Positions 19,488-28,581 of a stretch of 64,000 nt of DNA are shown here, in pieces; position 1 is the stretch's first letter, and every line of letters begins with the position of its first letter. The notes beneath the pieces were generated by a model, which was given only the letters and a program-made list of their open reading frames with translations, did not search any database and was not told the DNA's origin. Location: NCBI GenBank assembly GCA_027064135.1, contig JAMOQG010000143.1, positions 1-64,000 of the forward strand. Reading direction: 5' to 3'. The position numbers were made by a program, and so were the translations under genes. This DNA is from Peptostreptococcaceae bacterium (GTDB lineage Bacteria; Bacillota; Clostridia; Peptostreptococcales; Acidaminobacteraceae).

Positions 19488-19569
19488 TATAAATATCCTC
19501 TATTTCATTTAAATTGCTACATGTTGATATTTTATTAACTCAACTTCATCGATTACCATTATACAATAA

Positions 19570-20730
19570 TTAAACTAAATTATCAATAGCATTGACAATC
19601 TCATTATCTTTAATATAAACTCTTGGAACTCTTCTTGATATCATACATACCATTTCATAGTTAATTGTTCCAATTAAATCTGCAATTTCTTCAACCGGTA
19701 AAGTCGCCTTATTATTTTCTCCAAATAATATAACTTCATCTCCAACTTCAGCTTTGCTATTTTCAAGATCAATCATCATTTGATCCATACATATCTTACC
19801 AACAACTTTTCTTCTATTAACACCAACCAAAACAGATGATTTTGAAGTAAGCATTCTAGTATATCCATCTGCATAACCAACTGGTAAAGTTGCTATCTTC
19901 TTATTTTTATCAGTTTTATAAATCAGTCCATAACTTATTCCTTCATTTTTATCAACATTTTTTATATATGCAATTTTAGTTTTGAAAGTCATAACTGGTT
20001 TCAAGCTAACATTATCTCTTCCAACTTCAGCAGAAGGATATAATCCATAAAGCATAATACCAGCTCTAACCATATCGTAACTGAATTCTGGCAAATCAAT
20101 AATAGCAGCCGAATTTGAAACATGCTTAATAGGAACTGTTATTTTATTATCTTTTAACGCTTTAATTACTTTATTATATCTATTATATTGTAAAACTGTA
20201 AAAGCTTTTTCTGCTTCATCAGCTTTTGCAAAATGAGTATAAATTCCTTCAAAATCTAAATTTTTTAAATCAAATAATTTAATTAATGTATCTGTATCAT
20301 CCCATTTAAATCCAAGTCTTCTCATACCGGTATCAATCTTAATATGAACTTTTAATTTCTTGCCTAGTTTAGAAGCTATTTCATCAAAATAATCAGCTTG
20401 CTCTTTACTATAAATTGTTTGAGTTATATTGTTATCAATAAGTTCATTAGCATATTCATTAGGAGTATAACCTAAAATCAAAATATCAACGTCTTTATAT
20501 TTAGTTCTTATTTCCAAAGCTTCATTTATTCTAGCAACAGCAAGCCTATTTGCACCATTTTCAAGCAGAGTATCTATAACACCCAACGCACCATGCCCAT
20601 AAGCATCAGCTTTTACTACTGCAGTAACTATAACTTTCTTACCGGAAACACGTCTAACTTCTTCGATGTTATTCTTTAAATTGTCTAAATTGATTTCAAC
20701 CCATGTAGGTTTAGTTATAATATTTTCCAT
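19570..20730 (-). CDS. alr: Alanine racemase
   Basis: PLP-dependent racemase (EC 5.1.1.1) supplying D-alanine for peptidoglycan. 386 residues. The PLP Lys is residue 40 in VVKADAYGHG; the second catalytic residue, Tyr, is in GISYGLIYKT. ATG follows GAGGGGG. It lies 18 bp after nnr in an acpS-nnr-alr-mazF order common in Firmicutes. Confidence 0.96.
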   Translation of the reverse strand: MENIITKPTWVEINLDNLKNNIEEVRRVSGKKVIVTAVVKADAYGHGALGVIDTLLENGANRLAVARINEALEIRTKYKDVDILILGYTPNEYANELIDNNITQTIYSKEQADYFDEIASKLGKKLKVHIKIDTGMRRLGFKWDDTDTLIKLFDLKNLDFEGIYTHFAKADEAEKAFTVLQYNRYNKVIKALKDNKITVPIKHVSNSAAIIDLPEFSYDMVRAGIMLYGLYPSAEVGRDNVSLKPVMTFKTKIAYIKNVDKNEGISYGLIYKTDKNKKIATLPVGYADGYTRMLTSKSSVLVGVNRRKVVGKICMDQMMIDLENSKAEVGDEVILFGENNKATLPVEEIADLIGTINYEMVCMISRRVPRVYIKDNEIVNAIDNLV

Positions 20731-20748
20731 ATTTCCCCCTCATATACG

Positions 20749-22290
20749 TTATGCTAATTCTTTAAAGACTTTATTTATTCCTCTTACAATATCACCTGCT
20801 ACCAATCCATATTCTCCAAACTTATCAGCCATTAAGTCACCAGTATACCCATGTATATAAACACCCAAGATAGCAGCATTTTCCGGCTCAACTCCTTGAG
20901 CCACCAAAGATGTAATGATACCAGTAAGCACATCACCACTTCCAGCTGTCGCCATACCCGAATTGCCATTCATATTAATATAAATTTCTCCATTTGGAAA
21001 ACCCACAACAGTTCTTGCGCTTTTTAATACTAAAACCACATTATATTCTTTAGAAAAATTTCTAACAATTTCAATTATATTTTTATTTATTTCTTCAATT
21101 GAAACATCAATTAATTTTGACATTTCAGCAATATGAGGAGTTAAAATGATTTTAGCTTTTTTATTTTTAATAATTTCTATATCTTTTGAAAGTGCATTTA
21201 ATCCATCAGCATCAATAATAACTGGTTTCTCAGATTCAAATATAATTCTTTTTACAATTTCAAAAAGTTCATTTGAATTTCCACACCCTGGCCCTATTGC
21301 AACAACATCTGACTTTTCAATTCCATTTATAATACTTGCAATACTACTTATTCCAATTACACCTTTTCTTGTTTCTTTTAAAGGAAATGTAATTGCCTCT
21401 GCTAAATTAGATGAAATAATCGAATCAATACTTTCAGGTACAAATAATTCAATAAGTCCAACTCCAGATCTTAATGCCGATCTACATGTTAATATAGCAG
21501 CACCTGTATATCCAAGCGAACCTGCAATAATTGCAGCACGTCCGTAGCTTCCTTTATGTGAGTTTTTCAATCTAACCGGTAAAAGTTTCTTAACATCACA
21601 TTCTTTAATCAAATTAATTTTCACATGAAGTTTATCTACAATTTTCCAACTAATGCCTGTATTTCCAATAATCAATTCGCCATTATAATCCGCTCCCGGA
21701 AATAATACATTTCCTAATTTAGGAAGCATTAACGATATTGTTTTATTCGCTTTAATAGCAACACTTCTTACTTCGCCTGTATTCCCATCAACACCAGTTG
21801 GTATATCAATAGAAATTTTAGTATTTGAAAATTCATTAATTGCTTCAACAACCATTTTTAAATTGTCTTTTATTTCATCCTTAATACCTATGCCTAAAAT
21901 TGCATCAATTAACAAATCATCTTTATTTACTATATTTTTTAATTTATTAATACCACCTATATCATTAATATTGTTAATTTTAATATTTAATTTTTTTAAT
22001 ATTTCTAAGTTTATTAATGCATCTCCAGTAATTTTTTTAGGATCTCCAACAATTATCATTTCAATTTTAAAATCATTATTATATAACTGTCTTCCTAATG
22101 CAAAACCGTCTCCACCATTATTCCCTATTCCACACAATATTACAACACGGTTAAACTCGTTTTCTATTTTAATAATTTCATCATAAACACTTCTAGCAGC
22201 ATTTTCCATTAATACGACACTTGAAATTCCATAATCATTAATAGCAATTTCATCTAACTTTCTTATTTCATCACTTGAAACAACTTTCAT
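20749..22290 (-). CDS. nnr: Bifunctional NAD(P)HX epimerase/dehydratase
   Basis: 513-residue fusion that repairs hydrated NADH/NADPH. The N-terminal YjeF_N epimerase domain (about 1-215) contains CGIGNNGGDGFALGR. The C-terminal ribokinase-like ADP/ATP-dependent dehydratase (about 230-510) contains AIGPGCG and the nucleotide-site motif NSGMATAGSGDVLTG. It sits between acpS and alr. Confidence 0.96.
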   Translation of the reverse strand: MKVVSSDEIRKLDEIAINDYGISSVVLMENAARSVYDEIIKIENEFNRVVILCGIGNNGGDGFALGRQLYNNDFKIEMIIVGDPKKITGDALINLEILKKLNIKINNINDIGGINKLKNIVNKDDLLIDAILGIGIKDEIKDNLKMVVEAINEFSNTKISIDIPTGVDGNTGEVRSVAIKANKTISLMLPKLGNVLFPGADYNGELIIGNTGISWKIVDKLHVKINLIKECDVKKLLPVRLKNSHKGSYGRAAIIAGSLGYTGAAILTCRSALRSGVGLIELFVPESIDSIISSNLAEAITFPLKETRKGVIGISSIASIINGIEKSDVVAIGPGCGNSNELFEIVKRIIFESEKPVIIDADGLNALSKDIEIIKNKKAKIILTPHIAEMSKLIDVSIEEINKNIIEIVRNFSKEYNVVLVLKSARTVVGFPNGEIYINMNGNSGMATAGSGDVLTGIITSLVAQGVEPENAAILGVYIHGYTGDLMADKFGEYGLVAGDIVRGINKVFKELA

Positions 22291-22299
22291 ATAAAACCC

Positions 22300-22665
22300 C
22301 TATTCAATCATGCAATTTGCAATTGCATGTTCTTTATTATGCGATATTGAAATCTGTATGTTTTTACAATCCATCTCATTATATATTTTTTTCGCCATAC
22401 CACTTAAAACAACATATGGTTTTCCATCTTCATTTCTCAATATTTCAATATCCTTCCAACTAAAAATCATTCCCGTTCCCAATGCTTTTGAAACCGCCTC
22501 TTTAGCAGCAAAATTTCCCGCAATAGATTCCACTCTGTAATTTCTAGATCTAAAAAGGATTTCTTCTTTCTTAGTAAATAGCCTTTCAATAAAAGACTCT
22601 CTTTTTTCTAAAGCTTTTTTTATTCTTTCAATTTCAATAATATCTGTCCCAACACCTTTTATCAT
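22300..22665 (-). CDS. acpS: Holo-acyl-carrier-protein synthase
   Basis: 121-residue phosphopantetheinyl transferase of the AcpS type, which activates ACP. Mg-binding and catalytic motifs are present: GTDIIEIERI at the N-terminus and FAAKEAVSKALGTG at about residue 52. Its ATG overlaps the stop of the preceding dehydrogenase (TAATG) without a clear ribosome binding site, suggesting translational coupling. Confidence 0.95.
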   Translation of the reverse strand: MIKGVGTDIIEIERIKKALEKRESFIERLFTKKEEILFRSRNYRVESIAGNFAAKEAVSKALGTGMIFSWKDIEILRNEDGKPYVVLSGMAKKIYNEMDCKNIQISISHNKEHAIANCMIE

Positions 22666-23621
22666 TATTTATAAACCAAATTAATTGGTTCGCCTCCTTC
22701 AAGAATTCTAATTATATTTTTTGCAGCAATAGATGCCATCATTTCTCTTGTCTCTTTAGAAGCACTTCCAATATGAGGCAAAAGAACAACATTATTTAAC
22801 TTAAAAAATCTGCTATTTACATTAGGTTCATCTTCAAAAACATCTAATCCTGCCCCATAAATTCTTTTATTTTCAAGAGCTTCTATTAAATCATCTTCTT
22901 TTATAACACTTCCTCTTGAAGTATTTATAAGAATTGAATCTTCTTTCATAAGATTAATTTCTTTTTTAGTAATCATATATCTTGTTTCCTCAGTAAGAGG
23001 AACATGAATTGTTACAACATCACTTCTTTTTAATAAATCATCTATTTCACAATATTCAGCATTAAAACTTTTCTCAAAACATAAATCGCGATTTCTATTA
23101 TTATAAAGTATTTTCATATGAAAGCCTCTAAGTTTTTCAGCAAATCTATGTCCAATTCTTCCCGCTCCAATTATTCCTAGCGTTTTATTATATATGTCTT
23201 TGCCCAATAAAAGTTTTGGTGAAAATCCTTCCCAATTTCCATCTCTTACAAATCTATCCGCTTCAACGATTCTTCTTGAAACAGCAAACAATAAAGATAT
23301 TGCAGTTTCAGCAGTAGTATCACTTAATACACCTGGAGTATTTGTAACAATTATATTTTTTTCTTTAATATAATCAATATCAAAATTATTAAACCCAACT
23401 GCATAATTTGCAAATATTTTTGTTTTAGTACATTTTGATAATGTATCCTTATCAAATATATTGGTAAGTGATGATAAAATCGCATCATATTCACATCCAA
23501 TCTTAATCAAATCTTCTTTTGATAAAAATTTATTATCTGTATTTACAACAACTTCAAATTGCTTTTTCAGTAATTCTTCAGCAATATCCGGGATATCAGT
23601 TGTAATATATACTTTTTTCAT
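22665..23621 (-). CDS. D-isomer-specific 2-hydroxyacid dehydrogenase
   Basis: 318-residue NAD(P)-dependent oxidoreductase. The Rossmann loop GAGRIGHRFAEKL, the strand INTSRGSVI with the catalytic Arg nearby, GLDVFEDEP with the catalytic Glu, and the catalytic His in LLPHIGSAS are all visible. Best guess is glyoxylate/hydroxypyruvate reductase (GyaR-like), but phosphoglycerate or lactate relatives cannot be excluded. It is the first gene of the acpS-nnr-alr run; the upstream gap (23622-23709) is A+T-rich with several TATAAT-like repeats. Confidence 0.88.
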   Translation of the reverse strand: MKKVYITTDIPDIAEELLKKQFEVVVNTDNKFLSKEDLIKIGCEYDAILSSLTNIFDKDTLSKCTKTKIFANYAVGFNNFDIDYIKEKNIIVTNTPGVLSDTTAETAISLLFAVSRRIVEADRFVRDGNWEGFSPKLLLGKDIYNKTLGIIGAGRIGHRFAEKLRGFHMKILYNNRNRDLCFEKSFNAEYCEIDDLLKRSDVVTIHVPLTEETRYMITKKEINLMKEDSILINTSRGSVIKEDDLIEALENKRIYGAGLDVFEDEPNVNSRFFKLNNVVLLPHIGSASKETREMMASIAAKNIIRILEGGEPINLVYK

Positions 23622-23709
23622 AAGTCACCAATCCTTTATATATATTATATTATATTATATAATAATTAACACACTGTATTCAAATATAAATAAATATTAT
23701 TTATTTTAA

Positions 23710-23735
23710 AATAGATACCCATCCGGATATCTATT
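23710..23735 (-). terminator. Terminator of the oligo-1,6-glucosidase gene
   Basis: An 11-bp stem with one mismatch (AATAGATACCC with GGATATCTATT) around an ATCC loop, 5 bp after the stop codon. The following minus-strand sequence is A/T-rich rather than a pure T run. Confidence 0.65.
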
Positions 23736-23740
23736 CAATC

Positions 23741-25405
23741 TTATTTTATGAAAATTATTCCTTCATAAGGTTTTAATAAAATTTCATTATTAATAATTTC
23801 ATTTTTACTATAATTTGATATTAAAATGTTATACTCATTTAAATTTTCAAATTCTTTATTAATTGCTCTATCACTAAAATTCAGAACTATTAAAAACTCA
23901 TTTTCATTTCCTACTCTTTTATATGAAAATATGTTTTCATCATCAATATCAATTGGTAAAAAATCATTATATACAAGTCCTAAATTATCTTTTCTAATAT
24001 TTATCATTTCTTTATAAAAACTTAACACAGAATTTTTATCGTTAGTCTGTGCTTCTACATTTATTTCAGAATAATTAGGATTAACATTTATCCAAGGCTT
24101 TCTATTAGTAAACCCTGCAAATTCATTAGCATTCCATTGCATTGGAGTTCGCGAATTATCTCTACCTATTTTTTTAATAGCATTAAAGAATTCATCATAA
24201 TCAAGTTTTTTTTCTTTAACAACTTTATATCTATTAAATACTTCTATATCTCTACACTCTTCAATAGTTTTAAAAGGATAATTTGTCATTCCAATTTCAT
24301 CACCCTGATATATATATGGCGTACCTTTCATTGAAAGCGAACACATACATAAAAGTTTTGCAGATTCATTTAAATATTCTTTATCATTACCAAATCTAGA
24401 AACTGATCTTGGTTGATCATGATTCATAAAATAAATACTATTCCAACCTTGTTTATTTAAATCCACTTGCCATTTAAATAAATTTTTCTTTAATTTCATA
24501 AAATCCATTTCTTTTGTAGACCATTTTCCCTTTTCACCATAATCTAAACCCACATGTTCAAACTGAAAAACCATGCTTAGTTCATTTCTAGTTTCATCCG
24601 AGTAATCTATTGCATCATTAGTAGAAACTCCTGGTGTCTCACCGACAGTCATAATATCATATTTTGATAATACCTCTTTATTCATTTCTTTTAAAAACTC
24701 ATGAACTCTAGGACCATTTAAATAATAAGGGCTTCCATCGCCAAGTCCTGTATCTCTTTTTACAAAACCATCCATATAGCTTTGGTTCTTACTTATCATA
24801 TTTATAACATCCATTCTAAAACCATCAATACCTTTATCAAGCCAAAATTTGATTAAATCATAAATTTCATATCTTAGATCTTTATTTTCCCAATTTAAAT
24901 CTGGTTGCTCTTTAGTAAATAAATGTAAATAATACTCATTTGTATTTTCGTCTAATTCCCATACAGATCCGCTAAAAAAGGATTCCCAATTGTTTGGAGG
25001 ATTCCCATTATTTCCTTCTTTCCAAATATAATAATCTCTATATTTATTATCTTTTGATTTTTTAGATTCTAAAAACCATTTATGTTCAAATGATGAATGA
25101 TTTACAACTAAATCCATAATTAATTTAATATTTCTTTTATGCAATTCATCAAGTAACTTTTCCCAATCCTCAAGTGATCCAAAATCATCCATTATATCTT
25201 TATAATCACTAATATCGTAACCATTATCATAATTAGGAGATTTATACACTGGATTTAACCAAATTGCATTGACACCCAAAGATTCAATATAATCTATTTT
25301 TTCTATAATACCTTTCAAATCACCGATTCCATCACCATTTGAATCTTTAAAACTTCTAGGATATATTTGATATACGATAGCTTCTTTCCACCATTTCTTT
25401 TTCAT
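23741..25405 (-). CDS. GH13 oligo-1,6-glucosidase / alpha-glucosidase
   Basis: Cytoplasmic alpha-glucosidase of about 554 residues with no signal peptide. GH13 motifs are complete: MDLVVNH, FRMDVINM (nucleophile Asp199), GETPG (acid/base Glu256) and FMNHDQPR. Val after the nucleophile Asp (DVIN) is the residue linked to alpha-1,6 specificity, favouring isomaltose-type substrates over maltose; trehalose-6-phosphate hydrolase is a close alternative. ATG at 25405 follows AAGGAG. No sugar transporter is adjacent. Confidence 0.9.
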   Translation of the reverse strand: MKKKWWKEAIVYQIYPRSFKDSNGDGIGDLKGIIEKIDYIESLGVNAIWLNPVYKSPNYDNGYDISDYKDIMDDFGSLEDWEKLLDELHKRNIKLIMDLVVNHSSFEHKWFLESKKSKDNKYRDYYIWKEGNNGNPPNNWESFFSGSVWELDENTNEYYLHLFTKEQPDLNWENKDLRYEIYDLIKFWLDKGIDGFRMDVINMISKNQSYMDGFVKRDTGLGDGSPYYLNGPRVHEFLKEMNKEVLSKYDIMTVGETPGVSTNDAIDYSDETRNELSMVFQFEHVGLDYGEKGKWSTKEMDFMKLKKNLFKWQVDLNKQGWNSIYFMNHDQPRSVSRFGNDKEYLNESAKLLCMCSLSMKGTPYIYQGDEIGMTNYPFKTIEECRDIEVFNRYKVVKEKKLDYDEFFNAIKKIGRDNSRTPMQWNANEFAGFTNRKPWINVNPNYSEINVEAQTNDKNSVLSFYKEMINIRKDNLGLVYNDFLPIDIDDENIFSYKRVGNENEFLIVLNFSDRAINKEFENLNEYNILISNYSKNEIINNEILLKPYEGIIFIK

Positions 25406-25456
25406 ATTCACTCCTTATCTATTTTAATAAAAGTATATCATAAATAAGCACAAAAA

Positions 25457-25490
25457 AATAAGTGATTATTATATATAATAATCACTTATT
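25457..25490 (-). terminator. Perfect 34-nt palindrome, terminator of psuK-psuG
   Basis: A perfect inverted repeat of 34 nt (arms start AATAAGTGATTATTA) followed on the minus strand by TTTTTTTG. It lies about 185 bp after the psuG stop codon, an unusually long 3' region. The stretch 25491-25674 otherwise holds a run of seven Gs (25533-25539) and a small inverted repeat TAAACAG/CTGTTTA at about 25550-25572. Confidence 0.7.
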
Positions 25491-25674
25491 CAATCCGAAT
25501 ATCTTTATTCAAATATATTCTACACTTATAACGGGGGGGAATAAATGTATGTAAACAGTTTTAACACTGTTTATAACTTGTTTTATTGGTTTGTTTCTTG
25601 CCAACTTAGATATATTACCACTAATAAAAACATACGTCAAGCCTTTTTCAAAATATTTTTTCGTTTTTTTTACT

Positions 25675-26589
25675 TTATAGTTTTCTATATTCAACAGCAA
25701 TTTTTGCTCCAACCATTGCGTTATTATATACTAATTTAATATTAGATTCTAAACTTTTACCTTCAGTTAAATCTTTTACTTTACCAAGTAAATAAGGAGT
25801 TATATTTTTCCCTTTAATACCTAATTTTCCTGCTTCAAAAAGCGCATCATTTATTGCATTAGTTATTTCTTCATGATTCATCGCATCCTCTTCCTTAATA
25901 GGATTCGCAATAATCATACCACCTTTTAAGTCCATTCCCCATTTAGTTTTTAATGCTTCTGCTATTTCTTTTGGATTTTCAGCTTTATAATCAACAGAAA
26001 AGCCACTTCTTCTACTATAAAAAGCGGGCATTTCTTTAGTTTTATATCCAACTACAGGTACACCATTTGTTTCTAAATATTCTAAAGTAAGTCCAATATC
26101 TAAAATTGATTTAACACCTGCACATACTACAGCAACATCAGTTTTTGAAAGTTCCTGTAAATCTGCTGAAATATCAAATGATTCAGAAGCGCCTCTATGA
26201 ACACCACCTATTCCACCAGTAACAAATACTTTTATACCTGCAAGATTAGCTATTATCATAGTTGAAGCTACAGTTGTTGCACCATCTAATTTTTTTGAAA
26301 CTATAAAAGGAATATCTCTTCTTGAAGCTTTTACAATACCTTTTTCTTTTCCAAAATACTCTAATTCTTCATCTGTCAAACCTGCTTTAAGACGGCCGTT
26401 AATTATAGCTATAGTCGCAGGAATAGCACCATTCTCTCTTACTATTTCTTCAACTCTTCTTGCCGTTTCAACATTTTGGGGATATGGCATACCATGTGAA
26501 ATTATAGTAGATTCTAATGCTACTACTGGCCTTCCTTCATCAAGCGCTTTTTTTACTTCAGGGTTAATATCTAAATATTTTTCATACAT
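25675..26589 (-). CDS. psuG: Pseudouridine-5'-phosphate glycosidase
   Basis: Cleaves the C-C glycosidic bond of pseudouridine 5'-phosphate into uracil and ribose 5-phosphate. 304 residues with the family hallmarks [27 protein letters not shown] and AMVGAKIA. The start overlaps the psuK end by 19 nt. Together they salvage pseudouridine from RNA turnover. Confidence 0.96.
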   Translation of the reverse strand: MYEKYLDINPEVKKALDEGRPVVALESTIISHGMPYPQNVETARRVEEIVRENGAIPATIAIINGRLKAGLTDEELEYFGKEKGIVKASRRDIPFIVSKKLDGATTVASTMIIANLAGIKVFVTGGIGGVHRGASESFDISADLQELSKTDVAVVCAGVKSILDIGLTLEYLETNGVPVVGYKTKEMPAFYSRRSGFSVDYKAENPKEIAEALKTKWGMDLKGGMIIANPIKEEDAMNHEEITNAINDALFEAGKLGIKGKNITPYLLGKVKDLTEGKSLESNIKLVYNNAMVGAKIAVEYRKL

Positions 26590-27677
26590 TTTTTTTGCTC
26601 CTTTACACTTTCTAAAATTCTTTTTTCAGAAATTAAATCACTAATTGTTTTTTCACTTTCTAAAGCAAACTTCGACATTTCCATCGAAATGTTAATTGCT
26701 TTGTCTAATTCAATATCCTTCATATATGAATAAACAAGTCCAGCCATAAAAGCATCACCTGCACCAGTTGAATTAACGATATCTATTTTTTTAGTTTTCT
26801 TATTAAAAACACCTTTATAATTCCCATAATGAATATTTTTTGACCCATTTGAAATTATAACTTGTTTTACTCCTAATTTTAAAAATTTTTCTACAGCATT
26901 TTTCATATCACTATCATCATTAATTTCAATATTAAGAAGTTTTTCAGCTTCAATTTTATTTGGTTTTAATGTATATATTTTATTTAAATGCTTTTTTATT
27001 TTAATCGCTTTCACTGTGGAAACAGTATCAACAAATATCTTTTTATCTGAAAAAACATTAAAAATATAATCTATTACATGCTCATCCATATTTGTATCTA
27101 TTACCAAAGCTTTAGCTCTTAAAATAAGCTCTTTATGATTCTCAAGATATTCTATAGATATTTCACTGCTTATAACCATATCAGAAATCGCAAGCTTCAT
27201 ATCGCCATCATTGTCCATTACCGATAAATATGTAGACGTTGGATTATTGTGTGAAACATATACACTATCCATATCAATACCAATTATTCTTGATTCATCT
27301 ATTATTTTTTCCCCATAAATATCTCTTCCAACTACAGATAAAAGTTTTGTATTTATATTTACTCTAGCTAAATTCTCTGCAATATTTCTTCCAACTCCAC
27401 CCAATGAAATTTTCAAACTTCCAGGATTTGAGTCATTTAAAATTATACGTTCATCAGAGAAACCTGTAAGATCGATATTTGAGCCCCCTATTACTATTAC
27501 ATAATCATTTTGATTTAAAATATAACATTTTCCTTTTACTTTACCTTTTTTAATCAAATTTGCAATATGAACTCCAACAGAAGACCTTTTTATTCCAACT
27601 TTTTCTGCAATCTCTTTTTGACTTATAAACGGATTATTTTTTATTAAATTATAAATTTCTATTTCTCTTTTCGTCAT
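26571..27677 (-). CDS. psuK: Pseudouridine kinase with N-terminal winged helix
   Basis: 368 residues. Residues 1-55 form a winged helix ([20 protein letters not shown]), and the rest is a PfkB/ribokinase-type kinase with [19 protein letters not shown] and the anion-hole motif [11 protein letters not shown]. This fused layout occurs in E. coli YeiI and some pseudouridine kinases and suggests the enzyme may also bind DNA, perhaps its own promoter. It phosphorylates pseudouridine for PsuG. It is preceded by its own promoter and GGTGGTGAG. Confidence 0.92.
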   Translation of the reverse strand: MTKREIEIYNLIKNNPFISQKEIAEKVGIKRSSVGVHIANLIKKGKVKGKCYILNQNDYVIVIGGSNIDLTGFSDERIILNDSNPGSLKISLGGVGRNIAENLARVNINTKLLSVVGRDIYGEKIIDESRIIGIDMDSVYVSHNNPTSTYLSVMDNDGDMKLAISDMVISSEISIEYLENHKELILRAKALVIDTNMDEHVIDYIFNVFSDKKIFVDTVSTVKAIKIKKHLNKIYTLKPNKIEAEKLLNIEINDDSDMKNAVEKFLKLGVKQVIISNGSKNIHYGNYKGVFNKKTKKIDIVNSTGAGDAFMAGLVYSYMKDIELDKAINISMEMSKFALESEKTISDLISEKRILESVKEQKKCMKNI

Positions 27678-27715
27678 CTCACCACCACTTTTGCTTACTC
27701 TTTAAGCATATGTTT

Positions 27716-27744
27716 ATATTACAACTATTGCTCATATTTGTCAA
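27716..27744 (-). promoter_or_regulatory. Promoter of psuK-psuG
   Basis: On the minus strand a perfect TTGACA (27739-27744) lies 17 bp from TAATAT (27716-27721), about 40 bp before the psuK start. The -35 box starts 5 bp after the cysQ terminator. Confidence 0.65.
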
Positions 27745-27748
27745 CAAA

Positions 27749-27777
27749 AAAGAAACTCTTTACTAAAGAATTTCTTT
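27749..27777 (-). terminator. Terminator of gtfA-cysQ
   Basis: Arms beginning AAAGAAA and ending TTTCTTT pair over about 12 bp with one mismatch and a TACTA loop; the minus strand continues in Ts. It lies 12 bp after the cysQ stop codon. Confidence 0.75.
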
Positions 27778-27788
27778 TAAATTTACAT

Positions 27789-28559
27789 TTATATTTTCAT
27801 CTTATTTTTCTCATTATTCACAATATAAAACTCATCATTTAAATAATTTGTTTTTTTATAATTAATTTTTTTATCATTTAATAGCTTTAATACTCCACCA
27901 GCTTCTTCAATAATAATTTGCATAGCTGCAGTATCCCATATACATGTTGGTCCAAAACGATAATAAACATCTTGTTCACCAGCTGCAATTCTACAACCTT
28001 TAAGCGAACTACCTAATCTATCAACTTTGATAATATTTTCTTTATTGTCTTCTAAGAGGTTAATACTTCTTTCACTTTGATGAGATCTACTAATAAGTAC
28101 ATTTACTTTTCCAACTCTATTAGAAACGTTTATTTTTTTCAAAATCCCATCTTTCTCTAAAAACGCACCTTCATCTTTTATAGCATAGTACATTTCCTTT
28201 AAAACAGGAGCATAAACAACACCTAATACCAATTCATCATTTTTTAACATTGCAATATTTACCGTAAATTCACCATTTTTCTTAACAAATTCCTTTGTTC
28301 CATCAATTGGGTCTATAATAAAACAAACATTTTTATCACAAAATTGTTTATGTTTTACACTTTCTTCAGAAACTAATAAATAATCAAATTCATTTTTTAA
28401 TCCTGTTATTATTATTTTATTTGCTTCTATATCAGCTATTGTAATAGGAGATTTATCTTTCTTTCTCATAACTTCAAAATCAGTATTATATATCTCTAAA
28501 ATTTTTTCACTCGCTTCAAGTACAACCTCTTTACAAATTTTCAATTCTTTTTCATACAT
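27789..28559 (-). CDS. cysQ: 3'(2'),5'-bisphosphate nucleotidase CysQ-like
   Basis: 256-residue member of the inositol-monophosphatase family. Metal-site motifs are IIDPIDGTKEFVKKNGEF, close to CysQ, and the C-terminal WDTAAMQIIIEEAGG. CysQ hydrolyses PAP/PAPS to AMP. It follows the sucrose phosphorylase gene by 22 bp and shares its transcript, which is odd for a sulfur-nucleotide enzyme; an action on a sugar phosphate cannot be excluded. Confidence 0.82.
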   Translation of the reverse strand: MYEKELKICKEVVLEASEKILEIYNTDFEVMRKKDKSPITIADIEANKIIITGLKNEFDYLLVSEESVKHKQFCDKNVCFIIDPIDGTKEFVKKNGEFTVNIAMLKNDELVLGVVYAPVLKEMYYAIKDEGAFLEKDGILKKINVSNRVGKVNVLISRSHQSERSINLLEDNKENIIKVDRLGSSLKGCRIAAGEQDVYYRFGPTCIWDTAAMQIIIEEAGGVLKLLNDKKINYKKTNYLNDEFYIVNNEKNKMKI

Positions 28560-28581
28560 AATACAATCTCCTATTCATATA

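Noticed and set aside
25509-25712. 67-codon minus-strand ORF overlapping the psuG 3' end
   Set aside because: No ribosome binding site, basic low-complexity product, and it overlaps the C-terminus of psuG in another frame.
25545-25739. 64-codon plus-strand ORF behind the G7 run
   Set aside because: It has a ribosome-binding-like GGGGGGG, but its product is a low-complexity Phe/Tyr/Ile-rich string and its end overlaps psuG in antisense, as expected for non-coding A+T-rich DNA.
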